Shown here piece by piece: positions 17,421 through 26,521 of a stretch of 40,953 nucleotides of DNA; the stretch's first letter is position 1, and each line of letters begins with the position of its first letter. The notes under the pieces were generated by a model. It worked only from the letters and a program-made list of their open reading frames with translations. It was not told the DNA's origin and did no database searches. The DNA lies in the NCBI GenBank assembly GCA_003339605.1, contig QOVW01000075.1, positions 1-40,953 of the forward strand, in the 5' to 3' direction. This DNA is from Spirobacillus cienkowskii. Lineage in GTDB: Bacteria > Bdellovibrionota_B > Oligoflexia > Silvanigrellales > Silvanigrellaceae. The position numbers and the translations under genes were made by a program.

Positions 17421-18920
17421 TTATTTGATGGGAAATTTTTTTCTAAGATATTGCATATACGGCTCAATATGCAGTGAATCTCCCGTTGCCTTTTTTAACA
17501 CCTCAAGGCTTGAGAACTTTTTGCCATATTGGTAAAGATTTTGTTGTAGCCAGCTTTGTACTGGTTTAAAATTGCCTTTTTTAATACCCCCCCAAATATT
17601 GGGCTCACTGCGCTCTGCAGCCGCAAAAAACTGGGCGCTCATGATATTTCCTAGGGTATAGCCCTGAAATTGGCCACCAATCAAACCATCATACCAATGA
17701 ATATCCTGCATGCACCCAAGGGCGTCATCTGGGGGAACCACACCCAAATCGCGAGCATAGGCCGCGTTCCAGGCTTCTGGAAGATCTTTAATTTTTACTC
17801 GTCCCTCAAGCATATCAAGTTCTAACTCAAAACGGATCATCACATGAAGATTATAATGAAGCTCATCGGCATCTGTGCGGATAAGAGATTGTGAAACCCG
17901 ATTGATTGCAACATAAAATTCATTTAACGGCACGTTTTTAAGCTGCTGCGCGAAGGTACTTTGCAGTAAAGGATAAAAATACTCCCAAAACTCATAGCTT
18001 CGTCCTACAATATTTTCCCATAAACGCGACTGGCTTTCATGGACTCCACTTGACGTTCCGCCAAATAAAGGCGAACCATCCAGTGCAATATCATTTCCCA
18101 TTTCATAGAACGCATGACCCATTTCATGAATGGTACTAAATAAACTTTCAGCAAGAAATTTTTCTTGATAACGGGTTGTAATGCGCACATCGCCATGCGC
18201 AAACGAAGTCATAAATGGATGATGCGTGGTATCAAGACGTCCTCTGGTAAAATCAAAACCTATCAATTGTATCATTTTTTGACAAAATTGTTCTTGCAAC
18301 GGAACCGGAAAAACTTGGCGTAAACACGAATCGTTTTGGATAGATCTCTGCGCAACATCTTTGACAAAAGGAACAAGCTCTTTTTTTAGAGCAGCAAAAA
18401 CTTCTTGAATGATTTGTGCAGAAAAACCGTGATCACTCATATCAATAAGCGGATCGGCAATATGTTGATAATCAAAAAATCCTGCATATTTTCTTGATAG
18501 CTCTAAAGTTTTTTCAAGAAAAGGTTGCACAATTGAAAAGTTTTTCTCTTTTTTTGCTTCGACCCAAGCAGCAAAACTTGAGGATTGATGCGTAAGAAGT
18601 TCTTCAATAAATGAGCCTGGAACTTTTACCAAACGCAGATAACGCCATCTTACATTGCGTAAAAATGACGCTTCAAACGAAGAATAAGGAATAGATTCCT
18701 CAAATGTTTGCAACGCCTCCAGCAGCTTTCCTATTTGTGGATGGGTTAATTTTTCGTGCGCAATTTTGCCTAACGTAGCAAGTTGCCGTCCGCGCCCTAG
18801 AGCCCCTTGAGCAGGCATATACGTATGCTGATCCCAAGACAAAACAGCGGATGCCGCGTTAATATTTTCTATTTCTGTTATTAAATTATTTAATTGCGCA
18901 AATAGCTGTGCATGATTCAT
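17421..18920 (-). CDS. M32 family metallocarboxypeptidase
   Basis: This matches the thermostable carboxypeptidase (Taq) family M32, zinc enzymes that remove C-terminal residues from peptides. The zinc motif HEMGH is at 265-269 in STIHEMGHAFYEMG. The third ligand Glu lies in SSGVHESQSRLWEN. The family pattern DELHYNLHVMIRFELE is also present. Its length of 499 aa is normal and there is no signal peptide, so it is cytoplasmic. It follows the Clp gene after 17 bases on the same strand; both serve protein turnover. Confidence 0.93.
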   Translation of the reverse strand: MNHAQLFAQLNNLITEIENINAASAVLSWDQHTYMPAQGALGRGRQLATLGKIAHEKLTHPQIGKLLEALQTFEESIPYSSFEASFLRNVRWRYLRLVKVPGSFIEELLTHQSSSFAAWVEAKKEKNFSIVQPFLEKTLELSRKYAGFFDYQHIADPLIDMSDHGFSAQIIQEVFAALKKELVPFVKDVAQRSIQNDSCLRQVFPVPLQEQFCQKMIQLIGFDFTRGRLDTTHHPFMTSFAHGDVRITTRYQEKFLAESLFSTIHEMGHAFYEMGNDIALDGSPLFGGTSSGVHESQSRLWENIVGRSYEFWEYFYPLLQSTFAQQLKNVPLNEFYVAINRVSQSLIRTDADELHYNLHVMIRFELELDMLEGRVKIKDLPEAWNAAYARDLGVVPPDDALGCMQDIHWYDGLIGGQFQGYTLGNIMSAQFFAAAERSEPNIWGGIKKGNFKPVQSWLQQNLYQYGKKFSSLEVLKKATGDSLHIEPYMQYLRKKFPIK

Positions 18921-18937
18921 TATTAATACTTTGCTTT

Positions 18938-21427
18938 CTAAGAAATTGTAACTTTAATTTGTAATTGAGGTTCTTTAACGAGATCAATATTTAATACAGA
19001 ACCATTGACCAAGCCTGTCTTTTTATTTTTTCCTTTCACAATAATTTCTTGCGCAATACGGTTTTCAACTTCTGCTTCAAGTAACCGACGCAACGGCCTT
19101 GCTCCATTTAATGGACTAAAGCCACGATCTGCTAAAAATTTACGCGCGTCCTCAGTTATTTTTAAATCCAAACCTTGTACTTTTACTTTTTGCACTAAGT
19201 GCTGCAAGTTTAGATCTAAAATTTTGCGGATGTCTTCGGGGTTTAGTTTTTCAAATACAATAATTTCATCGAGTCTATTTAAAAATTCGGGTTTGAATGT
19301 TTTTTTCAATTCACCTAGCACAAGGTCTGACACCTCGTCATGCGAGAGGTCTTTGTCCATGCCGCCAAGACCTACGGAACGTTTGTTTGAGCTAATATAT
19401 TCGCTGCCAATATTGCTTGTAAAAATAATCAGGGTATTTTCAAAACTCACTTTTTGCCCTTCTGCATCAGTGAGATGGCCATCATCCAGAATTTGTAAAA
19501 ACAAATTAAAGACATCAGGGTGCGCCTTTTCAACCTCATCAAACAGCAAAACACTATAAGGGTTGCGCTTGATTTTTTCTGTTAACTGGCCGCCTTCGCC
19601 ATAACCAACATAACCAGGTGGCGAACCAATCAGCTTTGAAGTTTCATGGCGCTCCATAAATTCTGTCATATCAAAACGTAACAATCGCTGTTCATCATTT
19701 AAAACATACTCGGCTAATGCTTTTGCCAACTCTGTTTTGCCAACACCTGTTGGTCCTAAAAAGAAAAAACTACCAATGGGCGCTTTGCGTTCTCGAAGTC
19801 CTATTCGATTGCGGCGAAGGGCGTTTGCCACTGCCACAATAGCCAGCTTTTGTCCAATAAGGCGCTTTGCCAACTCTGCTTCAATATGTGCCAATTTTTC
19901 GAGTTCTTCGGCTTGCAGTCGTTTTACCGGAATGCCAGTAATTTTTGAAACAAGTTCTGCAATGTCTTCGGCAGTGACCACACGATCTTCTTGTTTCATT
20001 TCTGATTCCCAATGTTTTCTTCTTTCTGCAATTTTATTTTCTAAAGCCAGTAGCTCCATTTGCACGTTGGCAACCATTGCAAAATCTTGTCGATTAAAAA
20101 AATCATTGCGCTCTAAGTCTTTTTTTGCGCGCTCTTGTTCGAGTTTTTGAATTTCAGGAGGAATACTCACAACTTTAATGCGTTTTAAGGCGCCTGCTTC
20201 GTCAATGAGATCGATTGCTTTATCTGGCAAACTTCTACTAAAAATATATTTTTTACTCAGTTCAACTGCGGCATCCAAGCTTTCTGGACTATACTTAATT
20301 TGATGGTGTTTTTCGTACTTAACCGCAATTGATTTTAATATTACTTTTGCATTGGCAACCGAAGGCTCATCCACGCGAATTGGTTGAAAACGTCGCTCTA
20401 ACGCACGATCACTTTCGATGTATTGCTTATATTCTTTAAAAGTTGTTGCCCCAACACATTGTAATTGTCCTGTTGCCAATGAACTTTTTAATATATTTGA
20501 GGCATCAAGCGAACCAGATGTGCGCCCTGCGCCCACAACAGTATGAATTTCATCAATAAAAAGTATAACTTGTCCTTCTAAATCAATAATTTCTTCTTTA
20601 ACAGCTTTTAAGCGTTCTTCAAATTCGCCATGCATTTTACTGCCCGCAACCAGATCCGCCATTTCGAGGCTCAAAACGCGCTTGCCAACCAAATGATCCG
20701 GAACTTCAAGATCGACAATGCGTTGCGCAAGTCCTTCAATAATAACAGTTTTGCCAACCCCAGGTTCGCCAATCAAAACAGGATTATTTTTTTTGCGACG
20801 CGACAGCACTTGGATCACACGCTCAATTTCCTCTTCGCGAGCCGACACCGGATCAAGCTCACCCCGACGCGCTATTGCCGTAATATCTCGAGTAAACTGC
20901 GACAAAGCACTTTGCTTTGCCTCATCATCACGATTTGTGACCCGATGATTACCGCGTATATTTAATAATGCTTTTTTAGATTCTTCATAGTTCATGCCAG
21001 AACGGGTTAATATTTCGCGAGACCCTAGGCGAGAATCAAAAAAAGCCAGAAATAACGTTCCTGTACTAATATACGCATCTCCAAAATTTTTGCGCTCGAG
21101 ATCGGCGCGCTCTAATAAAAAAGCAACTTCTGGAGATCCATACATGCCTGTTGGATCTCGTGAATGCGAATAGTTTGTATCTTGTTTTTTTTGCAATTGA
21201 TTGATGCTGTCATAAATACTATTAATAATCGTGGTTTTTACAAGCACCTCATCAAGTTTGCATTCGTCAGCAATTTTTAGTGCAATAGAATCTTTTTGCT
21301 CAATGAGTGCAAACAATAAAAACTCAGGAATTAACATTTTAACTTGGGCATTCAGTGCTTCAGTAATTCCTGATTGAAATATTTCATTGACACGATGGGT
21401 AGAGTTTTTTAGAAATTGTTGAGCCAT
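18938..21427 (-). CDS. clpC: ClpC-type AAA+ unfoldase
   Basis: This has the class-1 Clp/Hsp100 layout: an N-terminal Clp-N repeat domain (about 1-150), AAA-1 with Walker A GEPGVGKT and Walker [10 protein letters not shown], then AAA-2 with GPTGVGKT and [14 protein letters not shown]. The middle insert ([18 protein letters not shown] onward) is short, so it is ClpC/ClpA-like rather than ClpB. AAA-2 contains SVGLGG, which fits the (LIVMP)-G-(FL) ClpP-docking loop, so partnership with ClpP is likely. At 829 aa it fits ClpC. The leader (21428-21491) has a direct repeat TAACATTT with 16-base period. Choice between clpC and clpA names is by domain size. Confidence 0.88.
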   Translation of the reverse strand: MAQQFLKNSTHRVNEIFQSGITEALNAQVKMLIPEFLLFALIEQKDSIALKIADECKLDEVLVKTTIINSIYDSINQLQKKQDTNYSHSRDPTGMYGSPEVAFLLERADLERKNFGDAYISTGTLFLAFFDSRLGSREILTRSGMNYEESKKALLNIRGNHRVTNRDDEAKQSALSQFTRDITAIARRGELDPVSAREEEIERVIQVLSRRKKNNPVLIGEPGVGKTVIIEGLAQRIVDLEVPDHLVGKRVLSLEMADLVAGSKMHGEFEERLKAVKEEIIDLEGQVILFIDEIHTVVGAGRTSGSLDASNILKSSLATGQLQCVGATTFKEYKQYIESDRALERRFQPIRVDEPSVANAKVILKSIAVKYEKHHQIKYSPESLDAAVELSKKYIFSRSLPDKAIDLIDEAGALKRIKVVSIPPEIQKLEQERAKKDLERNDFFNRQDFAMVANVQMELLALENKIAERRKHWESEMKQEDRVVTAEDIAELVSKITGIPVKRLQAEELEKLAHIEAELAKRLIGQKLAIVAVANALRRNRIGLRERKAPIGSFFFLGPTGVGKTELAKALAEYVLNDEQRLLRFDMTEFMERHETSKLIGSPPGYVGYGEGGQLTEKIKRNPYSVLLFDEVEKAHPDVFNLFLQILDDGHLTDAEGQKVSFENTLIIFTSNIGSEYISSNKRSVGLGGMDKDLSHDEVSDLVLGELKKTFKPEFLNRLDEIIVFEKLNPEDIRKILDLNLQHLVQKVKVQGLDLKITEDARKFLADRGFSPLNGARPLRRLLEAEVENRIAQEIIVKGKNKKTGLVNGSVLNIDLVKEPQLQIKVTIS

Positions 21428-21491
21428 GTTGCTTAAGTCTCCATGTTAATGAACAGAGTTATAAAGTAACATTTACCAAAAATAACATTTG

Positions 21492-22136
21492 TCAAGACTT
21501 TGAACTTTTTCTCGCTTTACGAATTTTATTTGCTTTACGAATTTTAATGTCTTCTTTTACAGTATCAATAACAAGTAATATTGCGCCAAAGGTTACAACA
21601 CTATCTGCGATATTAAAAACAGGATAATCATAATCCCATCCAAAGAGACTCCATTTAAAATGAATCCAGTCTATTACATAATGTAACATTACTCTATCTA
21701 AAAAATTACCTGCTGCGCCAGAAAAAATAAAGAGAATCGCTAAACGAGAAAGAATCTGTTTAGAAGGTGTTTTTAAAAAAAAGATGAAAATAATAATCAT
21801 TGCAACGACAGTAATCACATAAAAAAGATAAGGGCGAATATTTTCAGGCAAATTTCCTAAAAATCCCCATGCAGCACCCGTATTTCGCAAATAAGTTGTT
21901 TCAAACTCAATCCAATTTGTCGAAGAGCCTATTCTAAAAATAAAATCGGAAACATAATTGTAAACTTTGATATCTACTAAAGAAAAGTGAGTTAAATAAG
22001 ACTTTTCTGCCCAAAATTTTGTTAATAAATCAAGAAGTACAATACCAATAAATATAAAAAAATAACCTAAAAAAGCAAGTTTTACTTGTTTGGTATGATT
22101 AACTTTTGGAGACTCCTCCAATGAAGACTTTTGCAT
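21492..22136 (-). CDS. lspA: Lipoprotein signal peptidase (signal peptidase II)
   Basis: LspA cleaves the signal peptide of diacylated prolipoproteins in the inner membrane. Four hydrophobic segments are present. The catalytic aspartates lie in GNFLDRV (Asp147) and FNIADSV (Asp178). LRNTGAAWGFL and the VIDWIHFKW loop are family signatures. At 214 aa it is longer than the usual 160 or so because of an N-terminal cytoplasmic tail (about 18 residues), a longer first periplasmic loop and a basic Lys/Arg-rich C-tail. It lies upstream of clpC on the same strand and diverges from the LuxE-LuxC fusion gene. Confidence 0.93.
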   Translation of the reverse strand: MQKSSLEESPKVNHTKQVKLAFLGYFFIFIGIVLLDLLTKFWAEKSYLTHFSLVDIKVYNYVSDFIFRIGSSTNWIEFETTYLRNTGAAWGFLGNLPENIRPYLFYVITVVAMIIIFIFFLKTPSKQILSRLAILFIFSGAAGNFLDRVMLHYVIDWIHFKWSLFGWDYDYPVFNIADSVVTFGAILLVIDTVKEDIKIRKANKIRKARKSSKS

Positions 22137-22183
22137 TTACGACCCTTTAAAAAAAAAACAAACACGCATAGAATTAAATCATA

Positions 22184-22204
22184 TCAGCTTTTTAAGCAAG
22201 CTGA
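22184..22204. repeat. Inverted repeat upstream of lspA and the luxEC-like gene
   Basis: TCAGCTT and AAGCTGA form a perfect 7-bp stem around a seven-base loop in the divergent gap. No T-run follows on either strand, so it is more likely an operator or leader structure than a terminator. Confidence 0.35.
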
Positions 22205-22229
22205 ACAAAAATAGAGTACAACACATAAA

Positions 22230-22252
22230 ATGAGTTTTTAAAAATCACTCAT
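22230..22252. promoter_or_regulatory. Palindrome before the luxEC-like gene
   Basis: ATGAGT and ACTCAT flank an AT-only core (TTTTAAAAATC), giving a 6-bp outer stem that can extend through the T/A run. It lies about 35 bases before the start codon. It could be an operator overlapping the promoter. Confidence 0.35.
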
Positions 22253-22286
22253 AATTATAAACAACATAATGATAAGTAGGTTCAAT

Positions 22287-24368
22287 ATGAAAGAAATTTT
22301 GACAACTGACGTACTCACAAAAATGCTAAAACAAAAGCAAAACCTGATTGCTGCAAACCCAAAGCTTGGCAATTTTTTTACAGACATTTATTTGCCCTTT
22401 CCTGATATACAAAGCAGTATCCCTTTTTTACCTATTCGATGTTTTCGAGATTTTAACCTCTTTCTTGATGAAAAAAACACCTCTAAAAAAACTGTATTTC
22501 TCTCAAGCGGAAGCACAAATGCCATTCAAGCGCGGCACATTTTCACAGAAGAGAGACTCGAACTGTATGCAGACAATTCTCGAATAGGATTTGAAAATTT
22601 TTTAAATCATCACAATATAAAAAAAGACACTCCAATTATCAGTTTAATTCCACCAAAAGCAGTTTGGAACAAAAGTTCTCTTGCAGCCATGATTGATATG
22701 TTACAAACTGGAGGTTTTTTAGTTGATTACTGTGATGTCGAAAACAAGCCAGATAATATTGTGCAAATGTTACTCAAACCGCAATTTCAAAAAAACGCCA
22801 TTATTTTTGGCACAACCTTTCATCATCTTCTTGTTGCCGAACATACTAAAAAACAGCAAATTACAGATCTTTTTAAAGGCAAATCATTGGCTTTAATAGA
22901 TACCGGAGGCACAAAAGGCCGAACACAAACTTTTACATTAGACGAAACACTGCGCACATTTCAACAAGCCTACGGCAATCCAAAAGAATTTTTATTTTTA
23001 TCTGAATATGGAATGTGTGAATTGGCATCACAAGCTTGGTCAACAAAAAAAATTCATGACGGCATATTTATCTGCAATAAAACCCTCACACCTTTTGCAA
23101 TCAACTTGCGCGAGCGCCGAGCTTTACGAGAAGGTGAATATGGTTTTCTGGCTTTTTTTGATTCGATTAACATGGAATCATGGCCCACAATTATAACCGA
23201 AGATATCGCATGTATTGTTAATCAAGAAGAAAGAATTTTTAATCTTAAAGGCCGTTCGCCAGATGCCACTTTGAAGGGGTGTAGTCTTAATGTAAAAGAG
23301 TCTTTTTTCTTTTTAGATATGGACAGTAACAACGAAAACAACAATAGCTCATTACCTAATTCTTCGCAAATACAAAAACAATTCTCTTCTCCGCAAGAAA
23401 TTCATGATTTTATTGAAACACTCAATCCTGCAATTTGGACACCAAACTGTTGGGCTGATCTCGCAGAATCTCTGAATTCATGGAATGATATTCAAATACA
23501 CAACCCAAATTTATTGAGTGATAAAAATATTCTTATTATCGCTTCTGCAAACATTCCAATTACCTGGCTTTACCCAGCCCGCATTGCGTCATTATTGGGC
23601 GCAAAAAGTATTCATATTAAACTGCCGTCATTGCGTGCCGATGACCCTGTTTCAGCTAAAATTCGGTTAAAAATTTGGGATCTTGCAGAAAAACTCAGTC
23701 CTTACTTGCTGCCAACAACGATCATTGTAGAAAAAACACGATCTCTGACTAAAGAATTTCATGAATTTGATAAAGTCATTGTATTTGGCACAGACACAAC
23801 AATAGCAACGTTTCAAAAACTGGTTCAAACCTCTAATTTGCAACTTATTCCACAAGGCGATGTTAAAAACAGCTTAAAAGTGAGTTTGCAACACTCTACA
23901 GATGATGTAGCCAAACTCTGTAGCCTATGGTTTGGGAGAGGTTGCTTAACTCCAATTTGCCTTTTTATGTCGGGGCGTTCACCAAATCAAATTGTCGATG
24001 GGATCAAAGAATTTCAGCTTATTTTAGAAAAAAACTTTAGTGATAGATATCGCGATGAAAACATCAATCCTCAATTCATTCATGAAAATCAACTTTTATA
24101 CACAGCGATAATTGTCAAAAATTTAGGACTCGATCCGAGCAAAACTATTTTTTCTGGAAAAACAACACATGTATTTAATTTTACAAAACTTTCTTCAGAA
24201 GAGTTATTACAAAGCCGCCTTGATTTTTCTTTTGGCGGCAGTGGATTTGTGTTTGTATTGGATGAATCAGTCAAATCGTCTCTTCCCCAATTATCAAGCG
24301 AAAAAATAATTCCCGCCTTAAATGATAAACATGGCGGAAAAACATGGGAAGAATGGTTTACAAACTAA
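22287..24368 (+). CDS. LuxE-LuxC fusion: acyl-protein synthetase plus acyl-CoA reductase
   Basis: The N-terminal half (to about 345) resembles LuxE acyl-protein synthetases of the adenylating superfamily. It has the phosphate loop SSGSTN (73-78), SEYGMCELASQAW (239-251) and LKGRSPDATLKG near 320-332. After an Asn/Ser-rich linker, the second half (about 370-693) resembles LuxC fatty acyl-CoA reductase. It has SANIPITWLYPARIAS near 420, VIVFGTDTTI for cofactor binding and the acyl-acceptor Cys in GRGCLTPICLF (Cys553). Together these would activate a fatty acid, load it on Cys and reduce it to an aldehyde. No luxAB luciferase is nearby, so luminescence is not implied. I start at 22287, where AGTAGG precedes the ATG. 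The stop overlaps the convergent cheB stop by four bases. Confidence 0.8.
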   Translation: MKEILTTDVLTKMLKQKQNLIAANPKLGNFFTDIYLPFPDIQSSIPFLPIRCFRDFNLFLDEKNTSKKTVFLSSGSTNAIQARHIFTEERLELYADNSRIGFENFLNHHNIKKDTPIISLIPPKAVWNKSSLAAMIDMLQTGGFLVDYCDVENKPDNIVQMLLKPQFQKNAIIFGTTFHHLLVAEHTKKQQITDLFKGKSLALIDTGGTKGRTQTFTLDETLRTFQQAYGNPKEFLFLSEYGMCELASQAWSTKKIHDGIFICNKTLTPFAINLRERRALREGEYGFLAFFDSINMESWPTIITEDIACIVNQEERIFNLKGRSPDATLKGCSLNVKESFFFLDMDSNNENNNSSLPNSSQIQKQFSSPQEIHDFIETLNPAIWTPNCWADLAESLNSWNDIQIHNPNLLSDKNILIIASANIPITWLYPARIASLLGAKSIHIKLPSLRADDPVSAKIRLKIWDLAEKLSPYLLPTTIIVEKTRSLTKEFHEFDKVIVFGTDTTIATFQKLVQTSNLQLIPQGDVKNSLKVSLQHSTDDVAKLCSLWFGRGCLTPICLFMSGRSPNQIVDGIKEFQLILEKNFSDRYRDENINPQFIHENQLLYTAIIVKNLGLDPSKTIFSGKTTHVFNFTKLSSEELLQSRLDFSFGGSGFVFVLDESVKSSLPQLSSEKIIPALNDKHGGKTWEEWFTN

Positions 24369-25393
24369 GAAACTTTACCTGTTGCAATTTTTGCTATTGC
24401 TGCAGCCATATCTTGCAAATCAAACTCAAAATTTGCGGTTCTTGCCTCTATAGCCGCTTTAGGCATGCCATACACCACACAAGAACTTTTGCTTTCTGCA
24501 AGTACCATGCCGCCACGTAATCGCACAGTTTTGCCTCCATCAGCGCCATCCCGACCCATTCCTGTTAAAATAACAGCAAGGAGCTCTTTCCCAAGCACTT
24601 CTGCAGCAGACTGAAAAAGCACATCAGCCGATGGACGATGTAAAATGTTTTTAGGTTCTTCACTTAAGCCACAATAAAGCCGACTGCCCATCTTTTTTAC
24701 AAGCAAATGAGTGTCTCCTGGAGCAAAGCAAATTTCTCCAGGATTAAGGGTATAATCTTCTTTTCCTACGCAGGTTTTGTGTTTGCTTTGTTGCGCTATA
24801 CGCTCAGCAAGTGATGCCACAAAAGCTGCCGGCATATGTTGCACAACAATAATTGGCACAGGCATAACAGGCAACGCTTGAAAAAGCTTATGCAACGCAG
24901 CAGGCCCCCCTGTTGATACCCCAATCACAATTGCTTTTAAATTTTGATGGGGAAGCGAAGTGACTGGCACACTGGGTTTGTAGGCCGTATCGCCTTTTCT
25001 TTTGTTTGTAACATACGTATAAGCGTTAGAAATTCTTTCTTTTAGCATGTCTGGTGTAAAAGACTTCCCAATTTCTGTTTTAGGGATATAGTCAAATGCA
25101 CCTTTTTCTAGCGACTGCAATGTTGCGGATGCTGCTTGATTGGTTAGTGTAGAACACATTATAATAGCCGCATCACACGCCTTTTGCATTAATGGCAAGG
25201 CTTGCAAACCACTTTTACCTGGCATTTCAATATCAAGTGTAATGACATCCGGTTTGAGTTTCGCTGCAAGGTCTAGACCTTCTTCTGCAGACTTCCCAAT
25301 ACCTACAACATTAAAACCAGCCGCTTTGATCATTTGTGAAAGCATGGCACATACTGTTGGAGAGTCATCGACAATTAACACATTGATAGCCAT
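24365..25393 (-). CDS. cheB: Chemotaxis methylesterase/deamidase CheB
   Basis: CheB demethylates and deamidates chemoreceptors during adaptation. The receiver domain (1-125) has Asp54 in ITLDIEMPGKSG. The methylesterase domain shows GVSTGGPAAL (nucleophile Ser), VVQHMPAAF (His) and LTGMGRDGADG (Asp). Length and start (GGAGA before the ATG) are normal. It is the last gene of the che operon. No cheR methyltransferase is found beside it, so that partner is encoded elsewhere. Confidence 0.95.
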   Translation of the reverse strand: MAINVLIVDDSPTVCAMLSQMIKAAGFNVVGIGKSAEEGLDLAAKLKPDVITLDIEMPGKSGLQALPLMQKACDAAIIMCSTLTNQAASATLQSLEKGAFDYIPKTEIGKSFTPDMLKERISNAYTYVTNKRKGDTAYKPSVPVTSLPHQNLKAIVIGVSTGGPAALHKLFQALPVMPVPIIVVQHMPAAFVASLAERIAQQSKHKTCVGKEDYTLNPGEICFAPGDTHLLVKKMGSRLYCGLSEEPKNILHRPSADVLFQSAAEVLGKELLAVILTGMGRDGADGGKTVRLRGGMVLAESKSSCVVYGMPKAAIEARTANFEFDLQDMAAAIAKIATGKVS

Positions 25394-25410
25394 AAACGGT
25401 CTCCATTTTT

Positions 25411-26487
25411 TTAAGATGCCAAATCTTCATCAGAATCGCTCAATTCGCTTGTCCGATTTGATTCTTTTTTATCCATTAATTTTCGCCAAATTCGATTTAC
25501 TGTGGCAAGCAACGCTTCTCCATTAAATTTTACAACATATTCATCTGCCAGCGATTTGCCTGCATCTTGGTTTGCCCGCCCAGAAAGAGACGTATGCATA
25601 ATGACTGGAAGAGCATTAAATTTAGGATCTTTCTTTAATGATTGGGTAAAGGCATGACCGTCCATTCTCGGCATTTCCACATCAGAAATCACCACTTGAA
25701 CCAAGTCAGTAATGTCTTTGTCTTCTTGCTTTGCTTGATCGAACAATGCATTGAGCGTAAAGAGCCCTTCTTCACAATCTGTTGCCGTAATCACTTTATA
25801 GCCATGCTGAGTTAAGAAAAGTTCGACTTGGGTTCTTGCAGTGGAACTGTCATCGACCACCAAAATTGTGCGAGAATCGTCGGTATTTCCTGGAATTTTA
25901 TTGCTTTGTTTGTCGGCTGAGAATTTGTTTAGCGCATCTGTTTCACCGTTGATTTCAGCCACAATTTTTTCGAAGTCGAGAATCAGAAGCATCAAATCGC
26001 GCTCGTTATCAGGCCCTTTAACCAGTTTGTGCATTCCTGTTACACACCCTCCTTCACGTCCAATTAGACGGGTTGGTGGCAAAATTGCTTCCCAGGAAAT
26101 ACGGCGAATTTTCATGGCTTGATGCACAACAAAACCTGTCACAAGTCCATTAAATTCACAAATAATCACGTTGTCAGTGGGACGCAATGCGTAATTTTTA
26201 TAGCCGAGATATTTTGCTAAATTGACAATTGGAATTGCCTCTTCGCGGAGCTCGAGTAAACCTTCAATACACTCGTGAGTGTTTGGCATTTTAGTAAACT
26301 TACTAATTTTATTAATTTCTCTTACCTTCGCAATATTGATCCCATAAATCCCTTCATAGGCATCTGGGTGCAACATATCAGCCCCTTCGGGATAATCTTT
26401 TAACCGAAAGTCAACAAGCTCAAACTTGTTACTCCCTATTTGGAGCATTCGTTCTTCTTTTTTGCTTTTGGCTATGTAAATTGCCAT
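25411..26487 (-). CDS. cheV: Chemotaxis coupling protein CheV (CheW-REC)
   Basis: An N-terminal CheW-like domain (about 15-175) is joined to a C-terminal receiver (about 205-335) with the phospho-acceptor Asp in VVISDVEMPRMDG. CheV couples receptors to CheA and its phosphorylation tunes signalling. Typical CheV wording is visible in IYGINIAKVREI and MPNTHECIEGLLELREEAIPIVNL. A highly charged C-tail (SNRTSELSDSDEDLAS) follows. GGAGAAGG precedes the ATG. It lies between cheA and cheB on the same strand. Confidence 0.93.
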   Translation of the reverse strand: MAIYIAKSKKEERMLQIGSNKFELVDFRLKDYPEGADMLHPDAYEGIYGINIAKVREINKISKFTKMPNTHECIEGLLELREEAIPIVNLAKYLGYKNYALRPTDNVIICEFNGLVTGFVVHQAMKIRRISWEAILPPTRLIGREGGCVTGMHKLVKGPDNERDLMLLILDFEKIVAEINGETDALNKFSADKQSNKIPGNTDDSRTILVVDDSSTARTQVELFLTQHGYKVITATDCEEGLFTLNALFDQAKQEDKDITDLVQVVISDVEMPRMDGHAFTQSLKKDPKFNALPVIMHTSLSGRANQDAGKSLADEYVVKFNGEALLATVNRIWRKLMDKKESNRTSELSDSDEDLAS

Positions 26488-26521
26488 GGAACCTTCTCCT
26501 ATACGGCTCTAAACATGAGCA

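Noticed and set aside
17247-17477. A 76-codon plus-strand open frame over the structured RNA region.
   Set aside because: It has no ribosome site, an odd composition, and overlaps the end of the carboxypeptidase gene; the hairpins explain the region better.
19005-20150. Long plus-strand open frames (184 and 137 codons) opposite clpC.
   Set aside because: They are antisense shadows: Arg/Ser-rich, with no family features, inside a strongly conserved AAA+ gene.
21428-21495. A sigma-70 promoter for clpC from TTGACA at 21495-21490.
   Set aside because: No acceptable -10 lies at 16-18 bases; TATAAC is too far away.
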